64,000 nucleotides of DNA from Rhodoferax koreense (GCF_001955695.1 NZ_CP019236.1:1922001-1986000); one strand, 5' to 3'; counted from the stretch's first letter, positions 22,301-27,398 are shown. Notes: a model not told the origin generated them from the letters alone. Made by a program: numbers and translations.

Positions 22301-25300
22301 CGGTGATGCGTTGCACCGCGAGGCTGGCCGTGCCCGTGTTGCCGGCGACATCGGTGAGGGTGAAGCTGAAGGTATTGTTGCCCAGCGCCAGCGCGACACC
22401 GGTGAAGCTGAAGTCGCCCTGCGCATCGGCCGTGGCCTGGTGGGCTCCGAACGTCACCAGGGTGCCGGCGGCAGCTTGGCCGACCAGGGTCACGCTGGTG
22501 TTGTCGGTGACCAGGTCGCCGACCGTGCCGCTGTCGGAAGCCGGGGCCAGGCCGAGGGCCGTTGCGGCGGGTGCTGTGGTGTCGAGTATGAAGACCAGGG
22601 CCTTGGCTTCCGAGCGATTGCCGACCGCGTCCACCGCAATCACGCTCAAGCTGTGTGCACCATCGGCCAGCGTGCCACCGGCGAGCGTGTCGAGCTGGGC
22701 TTTGCTCAGCGTGAAGCCGCCGTTCGACAGCGCGCTGCTGAAGTCGGTGTAGGTGGGCGTGCCCGTGGCGTCGAGCGCGACGAGCAACTGCGTCACGCCG
22801 ACGTTGTCGCTGACCGTGCCTTGTACACGCGCATCGCTGGTGATGCGGTCGGTGGCGGAACTGCCGGTGTCGCTGACGAGCGCCAGCGTGTCGACGACCG
22901 GCAGCGTGGTGTCGCCCGGGACGGCTGCGCGCTCCACCGTGAGGCTGGCCGTGCCGGTGTTGCCGGCGGCATCTGTCAGGGTGAAGCCGAAGATGTTGTT
23001 GCCCAGCGTGAGTGGCACATTGGCGAACGTGAACTTGCCGTCGTTGCCGGCCGTCACCGTGGTGTTGCCTAACTTGACCGCGGTGCCCGCGGATGTTGTG
23101 CCGTTCAGCGTGGCACTGGCCAGCGTTGTGCTGTTGTCGCCGGCCGTGCCTGTGTCGGAGGCCGGGTCCAAGGTGACCACGGCCGTCGGCGCCGTGGTGT
23201 CGAGGGTGAAGCCCAGCGTCTTGGCGGCAGACTGGTTGCCGGCCGCATCCACCGCGACGACGCTGAGCGTGTGCGCGCCTTGCGCCAGGGTGCCGCCGGC
23301 CAGGGTGGCCAGTTGGGCCGCGCTCAGCGTGAACTGGGTACCGTTGAGGGCGGCGCTGAGGTCGGTGTAGGTCGGTGTGCCCGTGGCGTCGAGCGCGACC
23401 AGCAACTGCGTCACGCCGACGTTGTCGCTGACCGTGCCCTGCACGGCCGGGTTGCTGGTGATGCCATCGGCGGCCGAGCTGCCGGTGTCGCTGACCAGGG
23501 CCAGCGTGTTCACGACCGGCAAGGTGGTATCGGCCGGCGCGGTGCGTTGCACCACCAGCGAAGCGCTGCCGGTATTGCCGGCGATGTCGGTCAGCGTGAA
23601 CGCAAAGCTGTTGCTGCCGAGGGCGAGGGCGACGTTGGCGAAGCTGAACGTGCCGTCGTTGCCGGCAGTCACCATGGTGTTGCCGAGCTTGACCGTGCTG
23701 CCTGCGCTGGTGGAGCCGTTCAGCGTCACGCTGGCCAGCGTCGTGCTGTTGTCGCCGGCCGTGCCGGTGTCGGAAGCCGGGTCCAAGGTGACCACGGCCG
23801 TCGGCGCTGTGGTGTCGAGTGTGAACGCCAGTGTCTTGGCCGTGGACTGGTTGCCGGCCGCATCCACGGCAACGACTTGCAGGCTGTGTGCGCCGTCGGC
23901 CAGCGTGCCGCCGGCGAGTGCGTCGAGCTGCGCCTTCGTCAGGCTGAAAGCGCCGCTGGCCAGGCTGGCTGTGAGGTCGGTGAAGACCGGCGTGCCCGTG
24001 GCGTCGAGCGCCACCAGCAACCGCGTGACGCCGATGTTGTCGCTGACCGTGCCCTGCACGCGGGCATCGCTGGTGATGTGATCGTTGGCCGCGCTTCCGG
24101 TGTCGCTGACCAGGGCCAGGGTATCGACGACCGGCAGCGTGGTGTCGCCGACCACGGCCGTGCGTTCCACGGCGAGGTTGGCGATGCCGGTGTTGCCGGC
24201 CAGATCGGTGAGCGTGAAGGCGAAGCTGTTGCTGCCGACCGCGAGTGCGACTCCGGTGAACGAGAACTTGCCCAGGTTGTCCGCGGTGGTGGACACGTTG
24301 CCCAGCTTCACCACGGTGCCCGCCGCGGTGGTGCCGGCGAGCGTCACGCTGGCCAAGGTGGTGCTGTTGTCGCCGGCCGTGCCGGTGTCGGAGGCCGGGT
24401 CGAGTGTGACGGTCGCGGTGGGTGCCGTGGTGTCGAGCACGAAGGCGACATTGGCCGTGGCCGAGCGGTTGCCGGCGGGGTCGAGGGCCCGCAGCGAGAT
24501 GCTGTAGGCGCCGTCGGCGAGGCTGCCGCCGGCCAGGGCCGCGAGCGCGGCGGCATTCACGGTGTAGCCGTTGGCACCGGCGGTTGCGGTAATCGCCTGG
24601 AAAGCGCCATTGCCGATTGCGGCTTCGAAGCCGGCGATGCCACTTGCGTCCGCAGCCTGCAGGCGCAGCGTCGGATCGCTGGTGACGCCGTCGCTGGCCG
24701 ATGCGCCGGTGTCGTTCTGCAATGTCGCACTCAAGGTCGGCGCCGTGCTGTCGCTGGCCGTGGTCTGCAATTGGGGCAGGCTGGTCGGGGCCACGGGCTG
24801 GCCGCCGACGCTCACGGTGGCCGGGAACACCGGTGCCACAAGCTTGGTGTTGCCGCTGAAGCCGCCGCCGACCACCAGTTCCTGCACGCGGTTGGCATTG
24901 GTGCCGAGCACGGCGCCGGTGGTCGGATCGACGCTGGCCATGACGGTGCTGTCGACCATGTCGCCGCCGATGCGCAGGCGGGCCAGGGTGCCGGGCTTGA
25001 AGCTGTCGGCATCCGCGCCACTGCCGCCCAGGGCCACGTCGGCACCGAGGTTGGCGCCGACCAGCACCGTCATGCCACGCATCGAGCCGCCGACCTGGAA
25101 CACCTGGATGGCGCTGGCGGCGACCAGGCCGGCCGCATCCCCCACGATGTAGAGCTGGGTCACCGCACCGCCGAAGTTGGCACGCCAGCTCGGGCTGGTG
25201 TTGCCGAGCTGCACGGCGCCGCTGCGGCCCGACACGCTCCACACGCCCGAGACCGTGCCTTCGATGTTCACGCCGGTCAACACCGTCGTGGTCGTCCCCG

Positions 25301-26144
25301 GTGCACCCAGGACCAGCCCGGCGTCGAAGGCGCCGTGCACAGAGAGTTGTGTGAGTGAGGCGGCCTTCAACTGACCGGCGCTGCCGGTCCAACTCTCGGC
25401 CTCGAGCTTCACCGAAGTGTGATCGGCGACCAGGCTGCTGTTGTTGACGCTGCCCAGGCGCAAGCTGGCCGGCACGCTACCGGCGCCGGTGAGCGTGAGG
25501 TTGGCCGCGTCGAGATTGCCGAGCGCCAGGCTGCCGACCTGGCCATCGAACCGCGCCGCGCCGGTCACGTCGGCCAGGCCGAAATCCAGGGCGCCGATGG
25601 CGCTGTCGGCGTGGATGCTGCTGAACTGCACATGGCCGCCGTTGCCGTCGGTCTGCAACTCGACACGCGAGGATGCGTCCGTGCCGGAGAGCGTCAGTCC
25701 GTAGCTGCCGTCGTCGGCCAGGCTCAGTTGCGCCGTGCCCGCACCGGTGACGACCACGTTGGCCAGCGCATGCGGCGCCGCGGCGATCTGGAACGTGGTG
25801 AAGCCTGTGTCCGGCCCCGACGCGGAACCGCTGCTGTCGTCGCTGCTGCTGCGTTGCGTGACTTGTGTCTCGGCGCCCGCGGGCGGCGGTGCGAGCAAGG
25901 TCGCCACCTCGGCCGACATCAACAGCCGCGGCTCCAGCGGCTCGAAACGGATGCGGTCGAGCACCGGTGTCAGTGCATCGATGGCCTCGCGGCGCCAGGT
26001 CGAGAACTTGTGCCTCAGGGCCTTCCACAGGTCGCGGCAGATGAAGGACGTGGCGCGAGCCACCAGGGCCAGCAGCAGCCGTGTCGGTTGGGCCTTGGCG
26101 CGTTTGGTCTGGGCGCGGCGGGACGATGCGGATGAAAAACGCAT
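4320..26144 (-). CDS. Giant LEPR-XLL multidomain exoprotein (7274 aa)
   Basis: A single frame of 7274 codons starts at ATG 26144, preceded by a GAGGAG ribosome-binding site 7 nt upstream. Residues 1-80 are basic and contain LEPRLLMSAE (70-79), the hallmark of LEPR-XLL giant proteins. The domain order is approximately: beta-rich region 90-460; Ig-like array 470-1490 (period ~205 aa); vanadium-haloperoxidase/PAP2-like domain 1495-1890 (KYTYDFWRPVTAI, SGHS, RIYAGIHT); Ig-like domains; Big_5-like 2080-2195; carboxypeptidase-regulatory-like 2200-2300; Pro-Gly hinge ~2500-2525; leishmanolysin-like protease ~2590-2800 (HEIGHALGF, later HWRESVFGNELMTP); malectin-like ~2835-2965; DxDxDG calcium repeats ~3060-3100; LVIVD/propeller-like repeats 3115-3420; Big_5-like ~3545-3660; and three ~1500-aa super-repeats of IPT/TIG-like, NHL-like propeller and pre-peptidase-C-like modules to the end. 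I saw no RTX nonapeptides. It is probably a surface or extracellular protein exported by products of its own operon. Its function is unknown; adhesion or matrix enzyme is a guess. Confidence 0.85.
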   Translation of the reverse strand: MRFSSASSRRAQTKRAKAQPTRLLLALVARATSFICRDLWKALRHKFSTWRREAIDALTPVLDRIRFEPLEPRLLMSAEVATLLAPPPAGAETQVTQRSSSDDSSGSASGPDTGFTTFQIAAAPHALANVVVTGAGTAQLSLADDGSYGLTLSGTDASSRVELQTDGNGGHVQFSSIHADSAIGALDFGLADVTGAARFDGQVGSLALGNLDAANLTLTGAGSVPASLRLGSVNNSSLVADHTSVKLEAESWTGSAGQLKAASLTQLSVHGAFDAGLVLGAPGTTTTVLTGVNIEGTVSGVWSVSGRSGAVQLGNTSPSWRANFGGAVTQLYIVGDAAGLVAASAIQVFQVGGSMRGMTVLVGANLGADVALGGSGADADSFKPGTLARLRIGGDMVDSTVMASVDPTTGAVLGTNANRVQELVVGGGFSGNTKLVAPVFPATVSVGGQPVAPTSLPQLQTTASDSTAPTLSATLQNDTGASASDGVTSDPTLRLQAADASGIAGFEAAIGNGAFQAITATAGANGYTVNAAALAALAGGSLADGAYSISLRALDPAGNRSATANVAFVLDTTAPTATVTLDPASDTGTAGDNSTTLASVTLAGTTAAGTVVKLGNVSTTADNLGKFSFTGVALAVGSNSFAFTLTDLAGNTGIANLAVERTAVVGDTTLPVVDTLALVSDTGSAANDHITSDARVQGTVSDNIGVTRLLVALDATGTPVFTDLTASLASGAFSLTKAQLDALAGGTLADGAHSLQVVAVDAAGNQSTAKTLAFTLDTTAPTAVVTLDPASDTGTAGDNSTTLASVTLNGSTSAGSTVKLGNTMVTAGNDGTFSFANVALALGSNSFAFTLTDIAGNTGSASLVVQRTAPADTTLPVVNTLALVSDTGSSAADGITSNPAVQGTVSDNVGVTQLLVALDATGTPTYTDLSAALNGTQFTLSAAQLATLAGGTLAQGAHTLSVVAVDAAGNQSAAKTLGFTLDTTAPTAVVTLDPASDTGTAGDNSTTLASATLNGTTSAGTAVKLGNTTVTAGNDGKFTFANVPLTLGNNIFGFTLTDAAGNTGTASLTVERAAVPGDTTLPVVDTLALVSDTGSSATDRITSDARVQGTVSDNVGVTQLLVALDATGTPTYTDFSSALSNGGFTLSKAQLDTLAGGTLADGAHSLSVIAVDAVGNRSEAKALVFILDTTAPAATALGLAPASDSGTVGDLVTDNTSVTLVGQAAAGTLVTFGAHQATADAQGDFSFTGVALALGNNTFSFTLTDVAGNTGTASLAVQRITAPGNDTQAPVVATLALVNDSGRSASDGITNDARVQGTTTDNVGAVKLLVALDPGATPVFTDLSAALAGNGSFAISAAQLATLAGGTLADGAHTLRVVAEDAAGNRSAAVNLAFTLDTAAPTGGSFGTSLTDSVNGDTSQTDSAIALLSGTVEANATVSLGAQGLSVVASGTGVFQMPGVALALGDNLLTLGVADAAGNTTSITRTITRVAASTAVDPVLEWNTVALKAIQLDVTPPEEATRVLAIQSVAVYDTLAAIEGTPAFLVQDTVTGPVSVEAAVTQAAYRVLYTLYPAQRAGLTAVLNADLAKIPDSAAKTAGIALGDRIAMAALTIRANDGYLDFTTDDGGLDLGQWRPTGPLFLTAEHPQWGKVTPFVLTSNDEFRAPPPPALDSAEYAAAEEQVRLYGGDTSTLRTADQTQMAQFWADGGGSYTPPGHWNLIASQVATEKGASLSANARMMAQLNVALADAAIACWDTKYTYDFWRPVTAIQNADLDNNPGTTQDANWRPLLITPPHPDYVSGHSTFSAAAAGILSATFGANTSFSTISVTVPGVTRSFTSFEQAAQEAGMSRIYAGIHTIFANNEGAVIGAKVADAVLARFALTEDTQAPNLVVADSATATNANLTYTGQILDNLSGVASATYRIDNGTPVAMTLAADGKFSFTTAFALDGSQDGAHTVTLLARDEAGNLSAAYTRSFTLDTKAPTLDLTSIANGGALTAASRLIGKADATGTTLAQLSYSIDGGASKTIGFDSTSGAFDQALPLGNLSVGDHTLAIVAKDLAGNSQTFSRSVSVAELAPFSVTKFTPDDGKNDIGSTYRPQVFFSRAVNPATLTADSLYATGPDGSKLAMTIAPALDGSFAWLLPDTPMPGGSTITIHVKGSAIRAAQDGAFLDADSNGTPGGDLAWSFTTVSTTSVIGTKLVGRVLDPGPDLLPMTFDDIRRGPDGVIHTPDDVFLNPIAHAKVWIIGQEDQAVYTDALGNFAFDSVPVGTVKLAIDGRTATNAPAGIFFPEMVMDLELKPGVVNTSMGSMGTDESRREDADRKEVYLPRIQTSALKDVSNTVPTVITVDEKSAPGIIDEWRDALTLTVTPGAAIGFDGQPLTDVKIGINTVPPELVKDMLPPGVMQHTFDITIQAPGVDTFAQPLTITFPNVFDAAPGTKLNILSFDHTTGRLVINGTGTVSADGKTVVSDEGSGIMAPGWHGLTPPGPWGRSDKPKGPGPAPGPGPGPGPGPGPGPGPGPVVNPNLPTTPPIPPILPWTPVPPISPINPPNTPTPGIILPIGGIPNRFTGFNIDAVDVGLALNAAQKAVIGAAITQWQNIITTDIPSALTVYGLVDDLRIDVRVVTGDGAGGTLASTSILEKRPGAMGLPALAEITLDAADLAAATPAELLATMLHEIGHALGFGQLWSAMGLVDTSSPTNPRYTGAAGVAAFAALAGGAPTGVPLDNRSGATPTHWRESVFGNELMTPLLDTGIATPLSALSIAALTDMGYVVNPAMAQAYTLPGAGFPFHPGTLAPANTTDGELLQVGSGAALAAAAVPTEDTHVGYAFDFGAGGAAPGFTAVSAAQVYSTPAGYGWRTANSASSASTGSNPLTGDLAQTRDATFSVAVANGTYEISVTLGDDASARDRMSYEIEGVRRGAVSTELGEHITMTHRVEVQDGVLDLRLFGTSDMVAINALEIHKISDYVTPASNASYTSGHYYFAIQNLDTGLLMRDNTVVSEGGAICPDGIVLAPNTRYRQYVYHVETNTIGISDYVTPKSGNDFDLPEVVLGGRFTPDGDSDGLEDLAEFIIGTRADKKDTDADGISDLAEVQQQLDPLGGLQIPTGVVASAALQGSAQAVTVIGTGGDSGAKLYAYVATGSYGLAIVDASQTTRPTLRAELDLSGNNVDIAVDAVRGLALVAAGDGGLHIVDISNPAAPVLQQTLIFDAAVSSVRVRDGLAFVSAGANLAVVDLNTGDVLQTLNLANSGGGLITSLAVDGANVYTMDNQRTLRSYAIAGNQLAQLDSLTLTEGGTQIFAGGGVVYVGTGVSFTQGFLTVNVADPANLVLLSGVDQGGTAGQALAANGSGLLITTGALLGPQGQALNVLDVSNVRDPANTGAFVARYNLPNPPKGVALANGLAFVADGTGGLQIVSYVGFDAGGVAPTLSIAVDGVDVDPVKAGVQVLEGRTIQIRPTVNDDVQVRNVELLVNGVVVSNDAAFPFELFTQAPTIASAGNTLTLQVRATDTGGNSTLSTVAVLDVVPDTFAPQVQGISIGEGERRFFVRSVDIQFDEPLDTTLLDAAGVSLVRAGADNVFGTADDVLIATHLNTRAFGQALSVLPDSFLTAGDYRLTISPSIVADRSGNELAAAIVRNFTVRPASNVKAVSGVPDILQAPSANPGQEIGINVPFDPSTGRAQFSTIDASGTKSTTVVTARRFDTAAGIAYFTVPFDAVTGDAVVYGQVGNVRTDFADGTVPLQIVPIVTDVQVQSISGDGTSAVIVLSGVGFTEGLGSEYHIGSEVITDVSSTTGPDVQGRYDPAINVNYVNGQVTLTVPLSNGVFGAINVKTAGGTSAAFSVNVASITSVAASGTPADATKASANAGQAIVLNGNGLSVATDVLLRYTDYQGNLAMVRVNPVSAAGDGSSATLVLPDNLNGAFALQVFGSASQPLLQIVPTITRVAENNGLGLTGSGFVEGASTIRLPGATIVDNQIAAGPDITYSNIENGQLNLAVASTPHYGQGGFAVQTAGGTSAAFMTNVVRPGSDTAAAGYLTDIAVDKTTGATWVLDNDNPDHLLRIDPATGTIAQSITLTTAMGTYVTAQGYAGLQIPTAAFSLGGVNVPAGSLVLFNGYGSNHVTALNPATGAVVAQLNLTGSYMTAGVFDATTGHIFATGQDNKLSEFNAATGALVQGFALPFGVSGHTGMAIDPATGNLWIGSSGSGTQVVLFDRTAQEIRRVDLASQGIVNGSISGLAFAADGSLRVSSTTGVLHSVTLAPDIAVKPATLTAITGVATDGVPAQGAVASANVGQLIVLQGTNFGAGTRVMFDVRYNDGSTGQVSVKPLAINDAGTSLQVLVPDLATTGNVRVVNRGTSDLAGSTSWNDSVYRNITLSFTAGSSTAAVRFADGGLQGLADESWGIDNVKVATGANGATTVFSDDFESGHKNQWSLADIDQAELGNLSRYAGRFSNDSQTLNLSGLTAGQTYTLSFDLYILDSWAATGTNDPDLIDVSVDGQSLLRDTFANSDTGGGYSTQSFGASAAVRLQVVPTLTAITGRPGEDAGFTLTGSGFMEGASTLTVGGVAIADTASNLTPFDVTGTRNSNLTAVAPRTLDGPIRITTEGGYAQISPQPAAQPVVQFTAIVAQANGGAPADPTKPSATTGQSIVLQGQGFTSSTLVQFQGRDDSGAIGTLTRTGTVSNNGQTLTIVVPALATSGDVTVLGSSTSLALQIAPSLRGVGGALTPGNTIVIEATGLSAADLVITIGGRPAGAYSLRTVIDGNGETRDMQLLTVTVPVGAAGNLVNVSTSGGNSTMRIGATFTDLGTQTPATEPSDTITGAAGLGNLRDQHLTLNASIGDGANGNKDVDLYRVSVDSGNLLRLTLTSPALYSYVRVFDATGTQVTSRNFTLNDTSVLELEVPSTGLYTIGVSGYDNRNYNPTVAGSGIASYTGAYSLGVDLQRSGSSHLSGIQATAASGTPAQASVPSANTGQAIVLRGTGLAANDRVVFVVLDDSGNASNLTVTPTSIDLSAQTITVTVPDNATTGRVRLERDRVGIVLQIVPTLTDVAMTANQSYAGAQLTLSGTGFAEGAGAVLFGNQRVDDISRNDGINVYTRYDPVLNRSIGNGGLVLAVPNNVPTGPIRVTTVGGTSAAFGLSLTSITASADSGTPANGGQASAQPGATISLIGVGLDASTDVVFQTIDANGVLDDLIVHPSVVNAAGTLAQIVVPVNAVTGQVRVVGDLNGSSVLLQIVPKVTDVQVQSVSGDGLSAVVVISGLGFVEGGNSLYSFGTESVLDAGATTGPDVQGRYDPAINVNYVNGQVTLTVPLSNGVFGAINVKTAGGTSAAFSVNVASITSVAASGTPADATKASANAGQAIVLNGNGLSVATDVLLRYTDYQGNLAMVRVNPVSAAGDGSSATLVLPDNLNGAFALQVFGSASQPLLQIVPTITRVAENNGLGLTGSGFVEGASTIRLPGATIVDNQIAAGPDITYSNIENGQLNLAVASTPHYGQGGFAVQTAGGTSAAFMTNVVRPGSDTAAAGYLTDIAVDKTTGATWVLDNDNPDHLLRIDPATGTIAQSITLTTAMGTYVTAQGYAGLQIPTAAFSLGGVNVPAGSLVLFNGYGSNHVTALNPATGAVVAQLNLTGSYMTAGVFDATTGHIFATGQDNKLSEFNAATGALVQGFALPFGVSGHTGMAIDPATGNLWIGSSGSGTQVVLFDRTAQEIRRVDLASQGIVNGSISGLAFAADGSLRVSSTTGVLHSVTLAPDIAVKPATLTAITGVATDGVPAQGAVASANVGQLIVLQGTNFGAGTRVMFDVRYNDGSTGQVSVKPLAINDAGTSLQVLVPDLATTGNVRVVNRGTSDLAGSTSWNDSVYRNITLSFTAGSSTAAVRFADGGLQGLADESWGIDNVKVATGANGATTVFSDDFESGHKNQWSLADIDQAELGNLSRYAGRFSNDSQTLNLSGLTAGQTYTLSFDLYILDSWAATGTNDPDLIDVSVDGQSLLRDTFANSDTGGGYSTQSFGASAAVRLQVVPTLTAITGRPGEDAGFTLTGSGFMEGASTLTVGGVAIADTASNLTPFDVTGTRNSNLTAVAPRTLDGPIRITTEGGYAQISPTIPAQPVVQFDTVLATTTGGLPSDPGQASAMNGQTIVLKGQGFSSSTLVQFVGRDDTGMTGTLTQTGSVSDAGQTLTIVVPALAVSGPVKVLGSGNSVAGIALQVVPSIRAVGGNISPGNTIMLVGSGLSAADLLITVGGAPVSGVTIRTVIDNTGTTSNNTQQILSFTVPAGAVGNTIVATTSGGSSTLRSGVTITDLGTQTPASEPSDTQAGAASLGALRDQRLAVSATIGDGANGAKDVDLYKVDLDANTTLRINLASAGLYSFVRVLDATGKQLTSSNFTLNDAGLLSFVAPTAGTYTIGVSGYDNRSYDPAVAGSGVASYTGSYQLKLDAQREGSSRITGVFGATASSAAVATSGTPANSAVASANTGQLLTFKVNGLTAADRVIFTVLDDNGNFGGNGVVPPTSIDLVAQTLTVLVPDGASTGRVRLERDSGGIVLQIVPTLKDVAMTVNQSYAGVQLTLSGTGFAEGATAVLFGNQRVDDISRNDGINVYTRYDPVLNQSIANGGLVLAVPNNVPTGPIRISTVGGTSAPFGLSLTSITATADSGTPAIAGQAAAQPGATISLVGVGLDTSTDVVFQTIDANGVLDDLVVHPTSVNAGGTLAQIVVPVNAVTGQVRVVGDLNGSSVLLQIVPKVTDVQVQSVSGDGQSAVVVISGLGFVEGGNSLYSFGTESVLDAGATTGPDVQGRYDPAINVNFVNGQVTLTIALSNGVFGAINIKTAGGTSASFTTSLASITSVAASGTPADASKASANAGATVTLNGTGLSTATDVLMRYTDYQGNLAMVRLSPATAAADGTSATLVLPVNVNGAFALQVFGSASQPVLQIVPTLTGFAENSNLTLSGSGFVEGASTINMPGATVVDNQIAAGPDITYNVSTENGLINLPVASTPHYGQGSVTVTTAGGTSAALATNVVRPGSDTAATGYLTDIAVDKTTGATWVLDNANPDHLLRIDPATGTIAQSITLTTAMGTYVTAQGYAGLQIAPSAFSLGGVNVPAGSLVLFNGYGSNHVTALNPATGAVVAQLNLTGSYMTSAVFDASTGRIFATGQDNKLSEFNAATGALIQGFTLPVGVTGHTGMAIDPVTGNLWIGSSGSGTSIVLVNRQGVEQRRIDLASQGITNGEISGLAFAADGSLRVSSTQGTVSFVTLS
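7792..10263 (-). repeat. Long direct repeat, copy 2 (2472 bp, inside giant gene)
   Basis: This segment matches 12280-14751 at a constant offset of 4488 bp (1496 codons). I found five base differences, all between about 7959 and 8040 and all synonymous; the lines I compared beyond that were identical. It encodes residues ~5295-6118: the NHL-like propeller, IPT/TIG-like and jelly-roll-like modules of the second super-repeat. Confidence 0.92.
12280..14751 (-). repeat. Long direct repeat, copy 1 (2472 bp, inside giant gene)
   Basis: This is the partner of 7792-10263, encoding residues ~3799-4622 with an identical 824-residue protein sequence. Homology ends sharply at both edges, where the flanking modules are only moderately similar. 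That points to a recent in-frame duplication or gene conversion, or to an assembly artefact in a repeat-rich gene. Confidence 0.92.
18572..18645 (-). repeat. Pro-Gly codon tract (hinge)
   Basis: A run of alternating Pro-Gly codons lies in the giant gene just before the protease-like domain, followed by a Pro-rich linker. It probably forms an extended hinge. The GGGCCC-type DNA is prone to slippage and sequencing error. Confidence 0.85.
21700..24740 (-). repeat. Tandem Ig-like repeats, unit ~615 bp
   Basis: Within the giant gene the segment encoding T.APTAVVTLDPASDTGTAGD recurs about every 615-618 bp (for example the same decamer near 23161, 23776 and 24394). Each unit is ~205 residues and holds two Ig-like domains with 'D.AGN.' turns, as in bacterial Ig-like adhesin stalks. 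The copies are diverged, unlike the nearly identical 2.5-kb repeats further downstream in the same gene. Confidence 0.85.
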
Positions 26145-26279
26145 GACAACTCCTCGGGGGCGGTGAAGTGCAGGCGCACCGCGGCGCTGGCCGCCTTTGT
26201 CATGGCGGCCGGGAAGACGGGATCGGGAAAGAGCTACGCCGCGGTACGCGACAGACGGCGCGGGGTCAGAAGCCGGAGT
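26145..26279 (-). promoter_or_regulatory. Leader of the giant-protein operon with a 7-bp hairpin
   Basis: This 135-nt gap lies between the stop of the PEP-CTERM gene and the ATG of the giant gene. It holds a perfect inverted repeat GGCCGCC / GGCGGCC (26189-26210, 8-nt loop) without a following T run, so it is more likely a leader stem-loop than an intrinsic terminator. I see no convincing -35/-10 pair, so the giant gene may be read through from upstream. Confidence 0.35.
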
Positions 26280-26855
26280 TCAATGCAGACGCGGTCGCGT
26301 GGACGAACTGGTCGCTCGGCGTGTCAGCAAGACCATGCCGAGGCCGAGCAGCATCCAGCTCGAAGGCTCGGGCACGTTGTTGGGTGGCGCGGCCACGGTG
26401 ATGGCCGCCTGGCCGGTCTGGAAGGTGTCGAAGCTGTCGTCCGACACCTCGAACAGTTGCGAGCCGAACGGGCCGCTGCCCAGCCGCGTGAAGAATAGGC
26501 TGTAGTCGAACGGCAGGGCGGTGTCGGAGAGTGCGGTGAGGATCAGCAGCCCATCCGAGCCGGCGATGCCGGGGGTGATGGTCGCATCGACGTTGGGTGG
26601 TGCGGCCGAGGCTGCGGCGAGATCGGCAAAACCCGCCGTCGGGAGGTGAAAGGTCACGGCGTAATCGGTGAGCAGGTTGCCTTCGACGTGGTAGGTGAAC
26701 TGCCATCGGTCCTTGCCAGCCGTGGTGTCGAACACGTCGGTGGCCACCACCGTCGGTGTTGTGCCCACGGCGGCCTGCACCTGCAGCGCCGCCAGACTGC
26801 CGAGCATGCCCAAGGCGAGCGCACAAAAACGTTTCAGCAAGACATCGCGCATCAT
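26280..26855 (-). CDS. PEP-CTERM sorting-domain exported protein (191 aa)
   Basis: The chosen start is the first of two adjacent ATGs (26855 and 26852), preceded by AAGAGGGATCAAC. The protein has a signal peptide ending near LQVQA, a ~130-residue beta-rich body, and a C-terminal VPEPSSWMLLGLGMVLLTRR. This is the PEP-CTERM signal (Pro-Glu-Pro, hydrophobic helix, basic tail) that exosortase processes in exopolysaccharide-forming Gram-negatives. No exosortase is visible in this window. It lies immediately upstream of, and codirectional with, the giant LEPR-XLL gene, so the two may share expression. The body has no family I recognise. Confidence 0.8.
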   Translation of the reverse strand: MMRDVLLKRFCALALGMLGSLAALQVQAAVGTTPTVVATDVFDTTAGKDRWQFTYHVEGNLLTDYAVTFHLPTAGFADLAAASAAPPNVDATITPGIAGSDGLLILTALSDTALPFDYSLFFTRLGSGPFGSQLFEVSDDSFDTFQTGQAAITVAAPPNNVPEPSSWMLLGLGMVLLTRRATSSSTRPRLH

Positions 26856-27398
26856 TGTTGATCCCTCTTGAATTTGTGATTTGCCGCCTTGCATGGCTCG
26901 CGATTGCGGGCCGGGGCAGCCGTGGTTTTTATTGCTTTTTTTACCAAAAGCGAGCAAATAGTCACCGCTATTCAAGGCTTCGTCAAATGGGAATAGTTAC
27001 TACGAAAATTAAGTTTGTTACTGGTTGTTCTTATATTTCAACCTCGACCGTAGTGCCGCGGCGGCCTTCACTGTCCACCCTGAAAGTGCGTCGGCGGGAG
27101 AGAAGATACCTCCCGGAGATACCCGTTTTCGAGACATTCGAATCGCGCCGAGGCGGTGGATATTCGAATGTCAAATACGAAATAGATGTGTATTTATGTA
27201 AATTTAGAAAATCTACGTTTGTAACATCAGATTCTTTCGGATTGCGATTCCCATTCATTGAACCAATGTCAATCCCGCAAACGCGTGACACACATGGCGC
27301 GCCGGGCCCGGCCGAACTGGACCGGAAACCGGGGCTTCATCGGCCGATCAAAGCGCAGGCCACATGCTGAAATCACGCGATTCCGTTTGGAATGGACC
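26856..27398. promoter_or_regulatory. AT-rich divergent intergenic region
   Basis: This 543-bp gap lies between the divergent PEP-CTERM gene and the type I secretion operon. Two blocks (about 26930-27050 and 27170-27260) are much richer in A/T than the rest of the window, which suggests promoter or silencer-binding DNA. The region contains the 27133-27172 inverted repeat (listed separately) and a direct repeat AGATACC at 27104 and 27117. An 86-codon minus frame here has no ribosome-binding site or recognisable content and is not called. Confidence 0.6.
27133..27172. promoter_or_regulatory. 11-bp perfect inverted repeat with ATTCGAAT cores
   Basis: Arms GACATTCGAAT (27133-27143) and ATTCGAATGTC (27162-27172) flank an 18-nt spacer. 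Each arm contains the palindrome ATTCGAAT, and these cores start 26 bp apart, about two and a half helical turns. No T run follows, so a terminator is unlikely. An operator for a dimeric regulator controlling the divergent genes is plausible but inferred. Confidence 0.55.

Noticed and set aside
4290-25358. Plus-strand open frames of up to 2480 codons opposite the giant LEPR-XLL gene
   Set aside because: They mirror the repeat structure of the minus-strand gene, are rich in His/Gly/Arg as expected for GC-rich antisense frames, and lack recognisable domains or ribosome-binding sites.
26856-26975. Upstream extension of the PEP-CTERM gene (in-frame start at 26975)
   Set aside because: The adjacent ATGs at 26855/26852 have a ribosome-binding site and place the signal peptide at the N-terminus; the 40-residue extension is polar and unsupported.
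27031-27291. 86-codon minus-strand frame in the AT-rich intergenic region
   Set aside because: No ribosome-binding site, no domain similarity, and it spans the inverted repeat; more likely regulatory DNA.
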